A DNA stretch of 64,000 bases from Acetoanaerobium sticklandii (GCF_000196455.1 NC_014614.1:1720001-1784000), one strand, 5' to 3'; shown: positions 45,300-53,839, numbered from the stretch's first letter. The notes: generated by a model not told the origin, from the letters alone. Numbers and translations are program-made.

Positions 45300-45704
45300 T
45301 TATCCATTTGGAAGTTTTTGAAACTTTGGTGCTTTCTCAAGGTCAGTATCCCAGTTTGCTTTACTTGCATAAAAGATATGTCCCTGTGGCTTAATATTTA
45401 TATCACTGTCCATACATCCTGCAGGAACAACCAACAATCTTCCATCCATTTGTATATTTGGCAAAGCCGCTCCACAATTAGTGCAAAAACTTTTTATATG
45501 TCCTTCTAAACGAAAATTAAAAGTTTTAGTTTTATCTTGGCCAGATAGCCACTTTAACTTGGCTGTAGAAGAAAACAGATTTGCTGCATGCGCTGAACCT
45601 GTATCTTTTCGACATCGCTCACAATGGCAGAGATAAAAATTATCAAAATCTCCTTCTATTTCGAAAGTAACTTCACCGCAAAGGCATGATCCTTTATATA
45701 TCAT
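45300..45704 (-). CDS. GFA-family (glutathione-dependent formaldehyde-activating enzyme fold) protein
   Basis: A 134-residue zinc protein with the Mss4-like fold. Zinc cysteines are in GSCLCGEVTFE, the CHCERCRKDTG block and SFCTNCGAALP. Most bacterial members are not proven formaldehyde enzymes. The start at 45704 follows AAGGGAG; the upstream ATG at 45746 adds 14 residues not seen in the family. Same strand as the DHFR-like gene 71 bases downstream. Confidence 0.85.
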   Translation of the reverse strand: MIYKGSCLCGEVTFEIEGDFDNFYLCHCERCRKDTGSAHAANLFSSTAKLKWLSGQDKTKTFNFRLEGHIKSFCTNCGAALPNIQMDGRLLVVPAGCMDSDINIKPQGHIFYASKANWDTDLEKAPKFQKLPNG

Positions 45705-46108
45705 AAGTAAATCTCCCTTCAAATAGTTTAATCTTTGATTAGCCATTTCCTACTGATTGATTTTAATTCATCATTAACCTATCAATATAGTTTTCAAACA
45801 GAAAGACAAATTACACTAAATATTGTCGGTACTGGTATCCTCTGTCCCCATACTTATTACTGACTATTTAAGTTCAAACATACGCACAGTCTCGACATGC
45901 CTTGAGTAGACAAAAATGATGACGAGAGGACCTAGTGGAGCCTTGGTGGAGGGTTATTTTTCTGGAAAGTGATCTCATAATCTTGATCTTGTCATTAAAC
46001 ATGTACCTTAAATCTACTTCTCACTTAAGATTGTACACATTAAAACCTTCGAATAATTATGCCATACTCGAAAGATTTAATCAGCACAATTATCGAAGCT
46101 GTAAGAAA
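45705..46108. other. Gene-free stretch at the outer edge of the island
   Basis: About 400 bases without a convincing gene. The part from about 45830 to 45960 is visibly richer in G+C than its neighbours and holds a short protein remnant (45864-45953). The remaining 150 bases are AT-rich and run up to the helicase-gene stop. I see no terminator after the helicase gene with a clean T tail. Confidence 0.5.
45864..45953 (-). pseudogene. Remnant resembling an RlmD-type methyltransferase C-terminus
   Basis: The minus strand has an open stretch ending VYSRHVETVRMFELK and a stop. HVE followed by a hydrophobic strand is how RlmD-type uracil methyltransferases end (the intact copy at 53840-55216 reads MHVEAIILM). 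Only about 29 codons are open and no start or ribosome site exists. It may be the displaced 3' end of a target gene left by an element that inserted into rlmD. The match is short, so this is a suggestion only. Confidence 0.4.
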
Positions 46109-48679
46109 TCAGAACTTCAAATCCCTAAAAATCAAATTCACATCATCTTCAACGGAAGTCACACGTTCTAATTTATTATTCTCGATTGCTTGTAACATTG
46201 TAGTTTCTTTCTCAAGCAATCTCTCATAAATTCTTTCATCTAATGAATATGCATCATTATCAATTGTAAAAAATTCATTCTGCAAATAATAATATTGGGT
46301 ATATTGATCCTGCGGCAAACCCAACCTATGGATCCTATCTTTAGATTGCAATAGATGAACCAAGTTGTAACTGTATTCAAAGTAAATTGCATTATGGCAA
46401 GTATGGTGCAAAGAAACCGATTCTGCTAGAGTATGTGGGTTAGTAATCAATACATCCAATTTCTTTTCTTTAAACAGTTTTAAAAGAAAGTCTCTTTCCT
46501 CAAAATCTGTTGATCCATATATACAACCTACATTTAATCCTTGTGCTTGTAATTCATTTGATAGTCTCATTATTGAATCTACAAATATACACCAAACAAT
46601 TACCGTTTCATCTTTCGCACAAATATTCAACACTTGATTTACACAGGCTGAAAATTTATGAGTTTTGTCTACTGAATTAATCAAAGCAACCAGCTCTGAT
46701 GAAAAGTCTTTGAAGTCATAATCATCAACATCTCCAGAAATATCGAGAATATCTGTAAAATCTTCACCATTTGCATCGATAGAATTTAGTAGCATTTTAG
46801 GATTAGATTCTAATTGTAATAACCTGATAATCAAAACCAGCTTATTCTTTGCATATTTCATAAGCAAAATTTGGAATATTCGGTTTTCTATTTCACTTGC
46901 TCGAGTAATGATAATGATATCATCATTCGCATCAGGTACATTTAATTGCCTTTTTGTTGTCCGGCAAAAAAAAGGATTTATCTTATTATTGATATCTTCT
47001 ATATCAACTTCTGTTGGCCGTTGTAATTGCGATTCCGAAAAGCCAAAGTATTCATCGTACTCGTCATGAAACAGAATTTCCAACAAATTTCTAATATCTA
47101 AATATGAATTAGGTATAGGCGTTCCAGTCATAACAATGGTGTAATATGCCATTTTAGAAACCTCTAAAGCATTTGCTGCCCTAACCCCATCTAGCGCTTT
47201 TACCTTATGCACTTCGTCAAAAACTAGTAATGTTCTTTTATCAATTAACTGTTTTACTTCACCTAAAATAGAGTTTAAGCTCTCGTAGTTGAATAAAAGT
47301 AAGTTCTTTTGTTTTGAATCATATAATATTGCATTCTTTTTATGTTCTAATTGAGTATATTCTTGGACATTAAATAGATTCAATAACTTCTTATCAGCAA
47401 AACACAGATTGAATTCATCAATCCATGATCCAAATGAGTTTTTGGGACCTACAACGACAATTTTATCTACAAGATTCTTATTACTCAAATAGGCATAAAC
47501 ACCTAGTACGGATGATGTTTTTCCTGATCCTGGGACTGAGAAATTAGCCGCCTTTCTCATGACACACATATAAAAGGAATCCCACGCTTGTTTCTCCCGA
47601 AGTTTTCTTGACATCTCTTGGTCGACAATCGCTTTGTACTGATTGAATTGATCGTATATTTCATTAGAATTTTGCTTGATTGCCATTCCAACATTTGCGC
47701 GTTCTTTAATATGAAGTTCACGCTCTTTAATATATTTCATCAATCTGTTCGTAACATGAAATGTATATCCTCTGGATTTCGAATCACTTTCCAGTATAGC
47801 TATGATTTTTTTGAAAGTAGGATATGTTAGTCGCTTTTTAAAAACAATTTTCTCCTGCTCACTTCGCTCTAGATCAACATATTTTTTTAGCCGCAACTTG
47901 TATAACTTATTATTACATATCAAAAGTGGGTCGATCTTTATGCTTAGTTCCAACGTATTACCGAAGTAATCCAATATTAAGCAATCCTCTTCTAGCAACA
48001 CCGGTTCGAAAATAATCTTACCCTTGTTGTACTCTAAGATTTTTTTATATACTACTTCATCAACGTCGCAAACGTGAACACCGTGTGCTTTGTTTTCCCA
48101 TAAATCATTAAAAGCCTCAATACTCTTTGTAATTTTTGAATAGTCAAACGGAGATGCCAACCAACTGCATGTTATGTCAAAGGCTTCATAGTTTGAATGG
48201 AATGCAGCATCTGTCTCATTGTTGGATCCTCGAAAGCAAATTATATTTCCTGATTTATCCTTCATGATACCAAACTTATCATGAAATATTCCTTTTTTAG
48301 TAAAGGCCATTTTAATATCAATAGTACCAACAGAGATCAGGTAAGCTAAATTTGAAAGATTGGCTTCTTCTTCCATTGTCAATTGCTCGTTTAGTTTATA
48401 AACGATACTTTTCCTCACATGATTTCTGAGTTTATACCCTTTACTTATCTCATTAAAATCATTCTCTTCTAACTCAGAGGATACAATAAGTCTGAATTTA
48501 TACCCATTGCGAGCAAAAACCTCTAATCCCTTTGCATAATTTGCTAAGGATTTTGCAGAAAAATATGCAGACGCTCTATCGTACTCTGTACATTTGCTTA
48601 AAACTGGCGTATAGAATTCAGCTCCAATATCATCTTCATATGTTGAATATGTTGATTGTAATTTCAAATCACTAAACAT
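46109..48679 (-). CDS. PLD-nuclease/SF2 (SNF2-like) helicase fusion
   Basis: An 856-residue protein. Residues 20-200 form a phospholipase-D-type nuclease domain with a single HKD motif, HDKFGIMKDKSGN...RGSNNE (His 133, Lys 135, Asn 153-154). From about 370 comes a superfamily 2 helicase: Walker A PGSGKT (383-388), DEVH box (488-491), MTGTP (518-521), and in the second half a TNPHTLAESVSL segment and motif VI QSKDRIHRLG (778-786), the SNF2 style. It could load on or translocate along DNA and cut it. The ATG overlaps the ParB-like gene by 8 bases, with CAGGAG before it. Last gene of a three-gene operon. Exact role unknown. Confidence 0.82.
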   Translation of the reverse strand: MFSDLKLQSTYSTYEDDIGAEFYTPVLSKCTEYDRASAYFSAKSLANYAKGLEVFARNGYKFRLIVSSELEENDFNEISKGYKLRNHVRKSIVYKLNEQLTMEEEANLSNLAYLISVGTIDIKMAFTKKGIFHDKFGIMKDKSGNIICFRGSNNETDAAFHSNYEAFDITCSWLASPFDYSKITKSIEAFNDLWENKAHGVHVCDVDEVVYKKILEYNKGKIIFEPVLLEEDCLILDYFGNTLELSIKIDPLLICNNKLYKLRLKKYVDLERSEQEKIVFKKRLTYPTFKKIIAILESDSKSRGYTFHVTNRLMKYIKERELHIKERANVGMAIKQNSNEIYDQFNQYKAIVDQEMSRKLREKQAWDSFYMCVMRKAANFSVPGSGKTSSVLGVYAYLSNKNLVDKIVVVGPKNSFGSWIDEFNLCFADKKLLNLFNVQEYTQLEHKKNAILYDSKQKNLLLFNYESLNSILGEVKQLIDKRTLLVFDEVHKVKALDGVRAANALEVSKMAYYTIVMTGTPIPNSYLDIRNLLEILFHDEYDEYFGFSESQLQRPTEVDIEDINNKINPFFCRTTKRQLNVPDANDDIIIITRASEIENRIFQILLMKYAKNKLVLIIRLLQLESNPKMLLNSIDANGEDFTDILDISGDVDDYDFKDFSSELVALINSVDKTHKFSACVNQVLNICAKDETVIVWCIFVDSIMRLSNELQAQGLNVGCIYGSTDFEERDFLLKLFKEKKLDVLITNPHTLAESVSLHHTCHNAIYFEYSYNLVHLLQSKDRIHRLGLPQDQYTQYYYLQNEFFTIDNDAYSLDERIYERLLEKETTMLQAIENNKLERVTSVEDDVNLIFRDLKF

Positions 48680-49889
48680 CTAATTCGCTCCTGATTGAAA
48701 GTACAATTTGATCAATCATATCTAATTTTTCACGTATTTCACTTCTTTGTTCCTCTGACAGTTTTTTAAGTATTTTTGTGTCGATTAAGTCTAATGAATC
48801 AAATGCCTTTTCTGTTTGTTTAATCGGTTGATTACGGGTTGTATCTCCATCCACTCTGTTAACAAATTTTTCAGTAGAATGCAAGAAATCGCTTTTTATC
48901 TTCTCATTTGATCTAATGATATTAATCTCTTTATTTGAAACCTTCGGATGCTGTTCAAGTTCTTCACATACACGTTCAACAATTTCCATTTGCTCATCTA
49001 AAAACTCATCTAGAAATCTATTACTAGATGCAATCTTTTTTATTTTACGTGTATACCTAGTTGTATCACCAAAAGGCTGCATCAGGAATTGTGCAAATAC
49101 TGCGTTTTTTAAATCTTCTTTCTTTTCTTCGTCTTTTACCTTTTTCAACATCATATGTAGTTCTTTTAATGGATCTACGATATTAAAGTGACGAGCGATA
49201 TGAAATTGTTTCGGCGCATTAATAAAATCCAAAAACTCAATCATCAAGTTTGCTTTTTCAACTTCAAGCTGAATATCACTTTCACTCATATTTACACTAT
49301 CTGCATATTCCTTTACAGTTAGTAGTTTTGTATCAATAATATCAGTGTAAATACCTACCAACCTATCGATTGGATTATATCCCACTTTTTCATCCACTCC
49401 ATGCTGCAGCATTAACTCTAGCATTTTGATCTGCTTTGCATTTGTCTTAATACTATGATCTAAAACAACCGCTTCAAAATATTGAGTTTTACCTGTTTCT
49501 TTTTCAATATTTCTTAAACATGTAAATCTACGATTTCCATCTATAATTCGTCCATCCATAAGAACAACACCAGATTCCTGCTGTCCCACCATCTTAATAT
49601 TCAACTGAGTTTTTTTAATCGCTTCTTTATTGCTTTCAGTAATGAACTCATGAATAATATTATTGTAATTATCTTGATCAGACACATCGACTGAATCAAT
49701 ATTATTCTCAACCTTATATTGAGCCATCCAAGTAGCAATACGATCATTTTGATCGTTATAATACAATTTATCCAATCGAATTTTATAGACAGGGTAATCC
49801 TTCGAAATGTTGTCAATTACCAATCTTTTGTTTGTATCATTTGCGATAACACTTTTTTCTTCAAAACCGTCTTTTAATAAATTCATCAT
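48672..49889 (-). CDS. ParB-like protein of the three-gene island operon
   Basis: A 405-residue protein. Residues about 30-145 resemble the ParB/sulfiredoxin N-terminal domain: an IRLDKLYYNDQNDRI strand-turn, then MDGRIIDGNRRFTCLRNIE (112-129), where ParB proteins have their DGxxR nucleotide loop. A possible helix-turn-helix (LTVKEYADSVNMSESDI, about 190-206) follows, then a long charged, helical C-terminal half. It may bind DNA or cleave a nucleotide. Its ATG overlaps the stop of the preceding gene (TAATG). Not a plasmid-partition gene by context, as no ParA is present. Confidence 0.7.
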   Translation of the reverse strand: MMNLLKDGFEEKSVIANDTNKRLVIDNISKDYPVYKIRLDKLYYNDQNDRIATWMAQYKVENNIDSVDVSDQDNYNNIIHEFITESNKEAIKKTQLNIKMVGQQESGVVLMDGRIIDGNRRFTCLRNIEKETGKTQYFEAVVLDHSIKTNAKQIKMLELMLQHGVDEKVGYNPIDRLVGIYTDIIDTKLLTVKEYADSVNMSESDIQLEVEKANLMIEFLDFINAPKQFHIARHFNIVDPLKELHMMLKKVKDEEKKEDLKNAVFAQFLMQPFGDTTRYTRKIKKIASSNRFLDEFLDEQMEIVERVCEELEQHPKVSNKEINIIRSNEKIKSDFLHSTEKFVNRVDGDTTRNQPIKQTEKAFDSLDLIDTKILKKLSEEQRSEIREKLDMIDQIVLSIRSELDV

Positions 49890-52624
49890 TATACCACCTC
49901 ATAATAAGTATCGTAATCAGCAAATATTTTTTCCGAAATCGGATCATAGTACATCGAGCTGTCTTTGACCGTTTGGATTAGTTTCCATGTGTTAATATTT
50001 ATATTATATTGTTGCTTTAATATATCTTCCAAGTCTTTAACTTCAATTGATAATGTCTCTTGATTATAGACAATTGATTCTAAAAACTCTTCAAAACGAA
50101 TCTCAAAATTACCAGCTATCATTACTTTGTTTCCACCAATTCGCTGGTATGAAAAGTTCTCTTTATTCTCAACAAGTAATGAAGTATAAAACCAATCTTC
50201 GAATCCTAAGTCATCTAATTCATGAGAAAAACCTTCATTCCTCAATGAAAACAGTGTGAAATATTTCCCTTCACCGACAAAGTTGATAACATCTTCACAA
50301 TACTGCTGTAACGCTTCTTTTGTTATGCCAAACTCATTTAACTTTCTAAAATGAATATACTTATTCGGGGAAAATTCAATGATTTCATAGTCTGCCTTTA
50401 ACTTATAAAGTTGTGCTGTATATGCAATTATTTCTTTCACTTTTGATGGAATTACTTCAACGTTCGTAACATCTTCTCTTGTAAGCAGTGTATTAAAATA
50501 CTCTGTTGCAGAACTATACTTGTCCGCTACAGCATAGCTTGAGTAAACCTTGAATCCAATACTTTTTAGTGAAAATGGATTGAGTAAGTTTTTCTCCGAA
50601 TGTGGAAATTCCTTTTCATATATGTCTCGTATTTCGCTAAGCAAATAAAAATCGTCATTAAGCTTGATATTAAGTTTATCAGCAATAATATTGGGTAATG
50701 CTGGAAAATCAATTTTGTAAAACCCATTGTAAAAGTACAGGTCAAAATTTGTCATATAATTTGCCAATACCGTATTTGCTGATACGCCATATTCTTTTTC
50801 ATATTCAGTTGCGAAATCACTATTTGTAATCGGCGCCAATGAAATCAGTAGCTCGAGCACCTGGTTATCTCTGTTGGCTGTACCAAATTCAATATTTGGC
50901 ATACGTTTGAATGTAATATTGGGGTACTCATCAATAGTACAGATTTTTTTAAGAAGGTTGTGAAGTTCATATTCATCTCTAATATCGTAAACCTTCATAA
51001 GTTCAGGATATAGCCTAAAAAACTTAAGTGTTGAAAATTCAATATCTTGATATTGCTTCAAACTCAGCATCTCAAAGAGTTCAACAAAATCATAGGACTT
51101 AATGTTATAATATCTAAATTTTTTACCATACTTCCAAAGAACCATATTACTTGCTGCAAGTCTATTTTCATATCCTCTATCCATTACAGAAAACCGAGGA
51201 TCATCGTTTTTATTTATGTCCTGTAATATATCAAAATATATACAACTAAATTCCTCAAAAGTGAGATCATTCAAAGCTCGTGTTTTCAACACATGATTTG
51301 CGATTGATGACCGAGTACATGGCACATATTCATTGGCTATTTTTACATAGTTCTTGTAAATAGCTTTCTCACAGGATTTCTTATATGGAGCTGGTATAGT
51401 TTTATCATGCAAAATCTCTTCTATAGGTATTTTTGACGCCTTAGATTTATCATCAATGCCGTTATATCGTAAAGCCAAGTAATAATACGCATTACTATTA
51501 TTAAATGCTATGATAAAATCTTCTTTAGATATATCATATCTTTTATAAATATCTGAGTATTTATCTTCATCAAATATCGCATTTATAACATTAAGTTTCT
51601 TGATTGCTTTAGCTTCAATTTGACGTATTCTTTCTCTCGTTACATTCATTTCAAGGCCAACATCTTCCAAAGTTTTCCCTTGAATGCGTTGTAAAAGAAC
51701 GTTATATTCTCTTTCATTTAGATGCTCTTTTGCGCCCTCATGAAACTCATCATAGATTGCTATAAACTTATCGTCAAAAACCAAATCTATTTTTTTACTA
51801 TCAAGTAAATCATTTAATGAGTCGTAAAGGTTATCTAGTGATTTTATGTACTCAGGCATATTGCTTAATAAACACTCTTCGTCACATCCATATGTATGTT
51901 CCTTTATTAAGCCAAGTATATATTGACCCATAAACGCATTAACATAAGTATCGTTGTATAACAACTTAATAAAACTCTTATCTAATAGTATATCTTCTAT
52001 ATCGTCAGCTTCTTTTTCCTGCATAAATGCGCTGTAAATTGCATCAAAAGATTCAAAGAAATCCTTTGGCTTAATGCTAACTAGGTCAGTAATTGAAGTA
52101 AAAAGTCTGTACTTGGCTTCTTCTTGCTCCGAATCCACTTCACAATTATCTTCTGAAAATAATTCCGGCTGAAAACTTGCACGTTTCTCTTCAATTTCCA
52201 CAAGAGATTTTTGCCCCATATTTGGTATTGTTATTAACTCTTCTACTAACTTATCAACTAGCTGAGAATAATATTCGATTCCATCTGACTTCAAGCAATT
52301 GTAAGCACGTACACTTAGACATAACTTCTCAATTTCTACATCAAGATATTTTTGGCCATCATTCCCAATAAAATTTTTTTTAGGGACGACTTGAGTATCT
52401 TTGATTTCACAATAAATTCCAGTTTTATATGCACTTAATTCATCAATAACTCCTGTTATTTCTTCAATACTTTTAGCACCCAATTGACGAATACCGCTGA
52501 TATCGTCTTTTGTGCAGCTAAGTAAGTCACCAATACTACAGATTCCTACTCTCATCAAAGCATTGTATGATCTTGCTGAAAATTTCAAAACACTGATTGA
52601 ATCTAAATGATGATGAGTATTCAT
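49889..52624 (-). CDS. Large protein with two alpha-CTD-like domains and a sigma-70 region 4-like HTH
   Basis: A 911-residue protein. Residues 8-62 and 98-148 each resemble the RNA polymerase alpha C-terminal domain (LKFSARSYNALMRVGI and LSVRAYNCLKSDGI, each ending in a GxKS helix). Residues 301-345 match sigma-70 region 4 almost word for word (LEDVGLEMNVTRERIRQIEA). The remaining 560 residues are new to me, with winged-helix-like stretches near the end (YYDPISEKIFADYDTYYEV). No sigma region 2 is present, so it is not a normal sigma factor. First gene of the operon; AAGGGGAG before the ATG and a palindromic operator upstream. Could recognise DNA or bind RNA polymerase. Confidence 0.75.
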   Translation of the reverse strand: MNTHHHLDSISVLKFSARSYNALMRVGICSIGDLLSCTKDDISGIRQLGAKSIEEITGVIDELSAYKTGIYCEIKDTQVVPKKNFIGNDGQKYLDVEIEKLCLSVRAYNCLKSDGIEYYSQLVDKLVEELITIPNMGQKSLVEIEEKRASFQPELFSEDNCEVDSEQEEAKYRLFTSITDLVSIKPKDFFESFDAIYSAFMQEKEADDIEDILLDKSFIKLLYNDTYVNAFMGQYILGLIKEHTYGCDEECLLSNMPEYIKSLDNLYDSLNDLLDSKKIDLVFDDKFIAIYDEFHEGAKEHLNEREYNVLLQRIQGKTLEDVGLEMNVTRERIRQIEAKAIKKLNVINAIFDEDKYSDIYKRYDISKEDFIIAFNNSNAYYYLALRYNGIDDKSKASKIPIEEILHDKTIPAPYKKSCEKAIYKNYVKIANEYVPCTRSSIANHVLKTRALNDLTFEEFSCIYFDILQDINKNDDPRFSVMDRGYENRLAASNMVLWKYGKKFRYYNIKSYDFVELFEMLSLKQYQDIEFSTLKFFRLYPELMKVYDIRDEYELHNLLKKICTIDEYPNITFKRMPNIEFGTANRDNQVLELLISLAPITNSDFATEYEKEYGVSANTVLANYMTNFDLYFYNGFYKIDFPALPNIIADKLNIKLNDDFYLLSEIRDIYEKEFPHSEKNLLNPFSLKSIGFKVYSSYAVADKYSSATEYFNTLLTREDVTNVEVIPSKVKEIIAYTAQLYKLKADYEIIEFSPNKYIHFRKLNEFGITKEALQQYCEDVINFVGEGKYFTLFSLRNEGFSHELDDLGFEDWFYTSLLVENKENFSYQRIGGNKVMIAGNFEIRFEEFLESIVYNQETLSIEVKDLEDILKQQYNININTWKLIQTVKDSSMYYDPISEKIFADYDTYYEVV

Positions 52625-52703
52625 ATAACCCGTTCTCCCCTTACAAGTTTATAAATGAAAAATTTGGTTCAGATTTACTATGTCTTTGTTCAATATTAGT
52701 TCT

Positions 52704-52732
52704 ATTATACAATAATCATTGTACAATAAACC
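52704..52732 (-). promoter_or_regulatory. Promoter with palindromic operator for the island operon
   Basis: On the minus strand TATAAT (52704-52709) is preceded by a 17-base spacer and a poor -35 (GGTTTA, 52727-52732). The spacer and -10 are covered by TTGTACAAT-gatt-ATTGTATAA (52705-52726), a 9-bp inverted repeat with one G/T mismatch. This geometry fits repression by a dimeric regulator; none is encoded next door except the operon's own DNA-binding proteins. Confidence 0.55.
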
Positions 52733-52861
52733 TCCCACTGAATGATTCATTTGAAATATTAATGCACCGTAGAATTCGTAAAATGCACTGACATTTTAAT
52801 TGTACCCTTGAAAAGTTTAATTCACAAGAAAATTGTTAATTTTTTTACCATTTATCCCATT

Positions 52862-53146
52862 TTACAACATTCCAAACTCCGCCCGCATTACTTCTTCTTC
52901 AGCATGCCAGAGCTCTTCCATTTCTTCTTTGGTTTCCACAGGAAAGTCTTTAGTTTCTGCCTCACCCATCTTTATTCGAGCTAGATGTGGTATGATTTTG
53001 CGACACAAATCTTGATCCGGACAGTTCATCAGGAACTCGCCAAATACAGATTCACAGATGAAGTAATCACACATATCTGTCATAATAATCTTCTCCGCGT
53101 CAAATTCATGTTTCTCAATAAAAATAGCTATGTTCTCCGTTGTCAT
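52862..53146 (-). CDS. Small acidic protein of the island, unknown function
   Basis: A 94-residue acidic protein with IIMTDMCDYFICESVFGEFLMNCPDQDLCRKIIPHLAR-type cysteine-containing helices and a Glu-rich tail. Its ATG overlaps the stop of the small gene before it (TGATG at 53144-53148), a pattern of translational coupling. I do not recognise the family; it resembles the small cargo proteins of conjugative elements. A gap of about 240 bases separates it from the operon downstream. Confidence 0.55.
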   Translation of the reverse strand: MTTENIAIFIEKHEFDAEKIIMTDMCDYFICESVFGEFLMNCPDQDLCRKIIPHLARIKMGEAETKDFPVETKEEMEELWHAEEEVMRAEFGML

Positions 53147-53286
53147 CAGAAACATAAAATCTGTAGCATGCCCTGATCACCTTTAAAGTAAACACAGGCA
53201 TATCCGAGATTTCCATCTTCTATTAATTCGTATAATTCTTGTTCTAGCTCTTGGAGCTCTGATCCGTACATAAATAGTTTTGACAT
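53146..53286 (-). CDS. 46-residue small protein coupled to the next gene
   Basis: Starts MSKLFMYGSELQELEQELY and runs to ILCF and a TGA that overlaps the next start. AGAGGA sits eight bases before the ATG, and codon use and amphipathic helix pattern look like real coding. Family unknown. Below the usual gene-calling size limit, so easily missed. Confidence 0.55.
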   Translation of the reverse strand: MSKLFMYGSELQELEQELYELIEDGNLGYACVYFKGDQGMLQILCF

Positions 53287-53325
53287 TTCTTTTGTCCTCT
53301 CTTTCTCTTTTTGGGGTATAAAAAA

Positions 53326-53369
53326 ACAGCAAGTCTATTGATCAACTGTTTTGATCTTAAACTTGTTGT
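53326..53369 (-). terminator. Terminator after the frameshifted island gene
   Basis: Outer arms ACAACAAGT / ACTTGCTGT with an inner GATCAA/TTGATC hairpin, followed on the minus strand by seven T. It ends the transcript of the gene remnant at 53410-53647. Confidence 0.6.
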
Positions 53370-53409
53370 ATGGTTTCACTTTTATTAAATTCACTTGATG
53401 TTATGCTGG

Positions 53410-53647
53410 TTAAGGTAACCTTATTCCTTTTGTTGATAAATACATTTTAATCGAAGCAAATATTATAGGTGATCCAGCAGTGATTCCCGCTACTGCTGCA
53501 TCTCCACCTTTGTCTTTTACATACTCCCACAGTGGATGAGTTGAATCTATTTGAGCCTGAACTCCTGAAACTAAATTCATTGTATTAGTCAAATCAAGAT
53601 TAAGATTACCCGGTAATTTTATAACCCGAAAATCAATTAGTCATCAT
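53410..53647 (-). pseudogene. Frameshifted small hydrophobic protein gene
   Basis: An AAAGGAG ribosome site precedes ATGATG at 53642-53647, but that frame stops after four codons. Skipping one T at 53635 joins it to an open frame of 74 codons that begins DFRVIKLPGNLNL and ends GITAGSPIIFASIKMYLS... IRLP. The joined 78-residue protein has a glycine/alanine-rich C-terminal helix. Either a one-base insertion has killed the gene or a start at TTG 53592 (no ribosome site) is used. Family not recognised. Confidence 0.5.
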
Positions 53648-53699
53648 TATTTTGTTCTCCTTTCTCAACTTTTCGCAAATTGATCTCTTATCTATAATG

Positions 53700-53839
53700 T
53701 GACTCTGAACAACTCATTTTCGTCCAAATTTAAAATATCATCTATATTTTGCCCCATTTTCAGGCCTCAAAAAACGTCATTTTCGGCCCCGTTTTTCGCC
53801 TCTAAACCAGTCAAAACCACAACATATCGCGGTTAACCC
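53700..53839. other. GC-richer stretch at the rlmD edge of the island
   Basis: About 140 bases with no gene, including C-rich runs such as GGCCCCGTTTTTCGCC. Composition stands out from the AT-rich surroundings and ends at the rlmD stop codon. The island edge and a possible attachment site would be here. A T-rich tail after rlmD is missing. Confidence 0.4.

Noticed and set aside
45167..45509. Overlapping open frames between the DHFR-like and GFA genes
   Set aside because: They are in alternate frames of the two real genes and lack starts with ribosome sites.
45935..46171. Plus-strand open frame of 78 codons at the island edge
   Set aside because: It overlaps the 3' end of the helicase gene, lacks a ribosome site and has no protein-like pattern.
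45705..53839. Integrase, transposase or relaxase in the island
   Set aside because: None of the reading frames shows a tyrosine or serine recombinase, DDE or relaxase motif.
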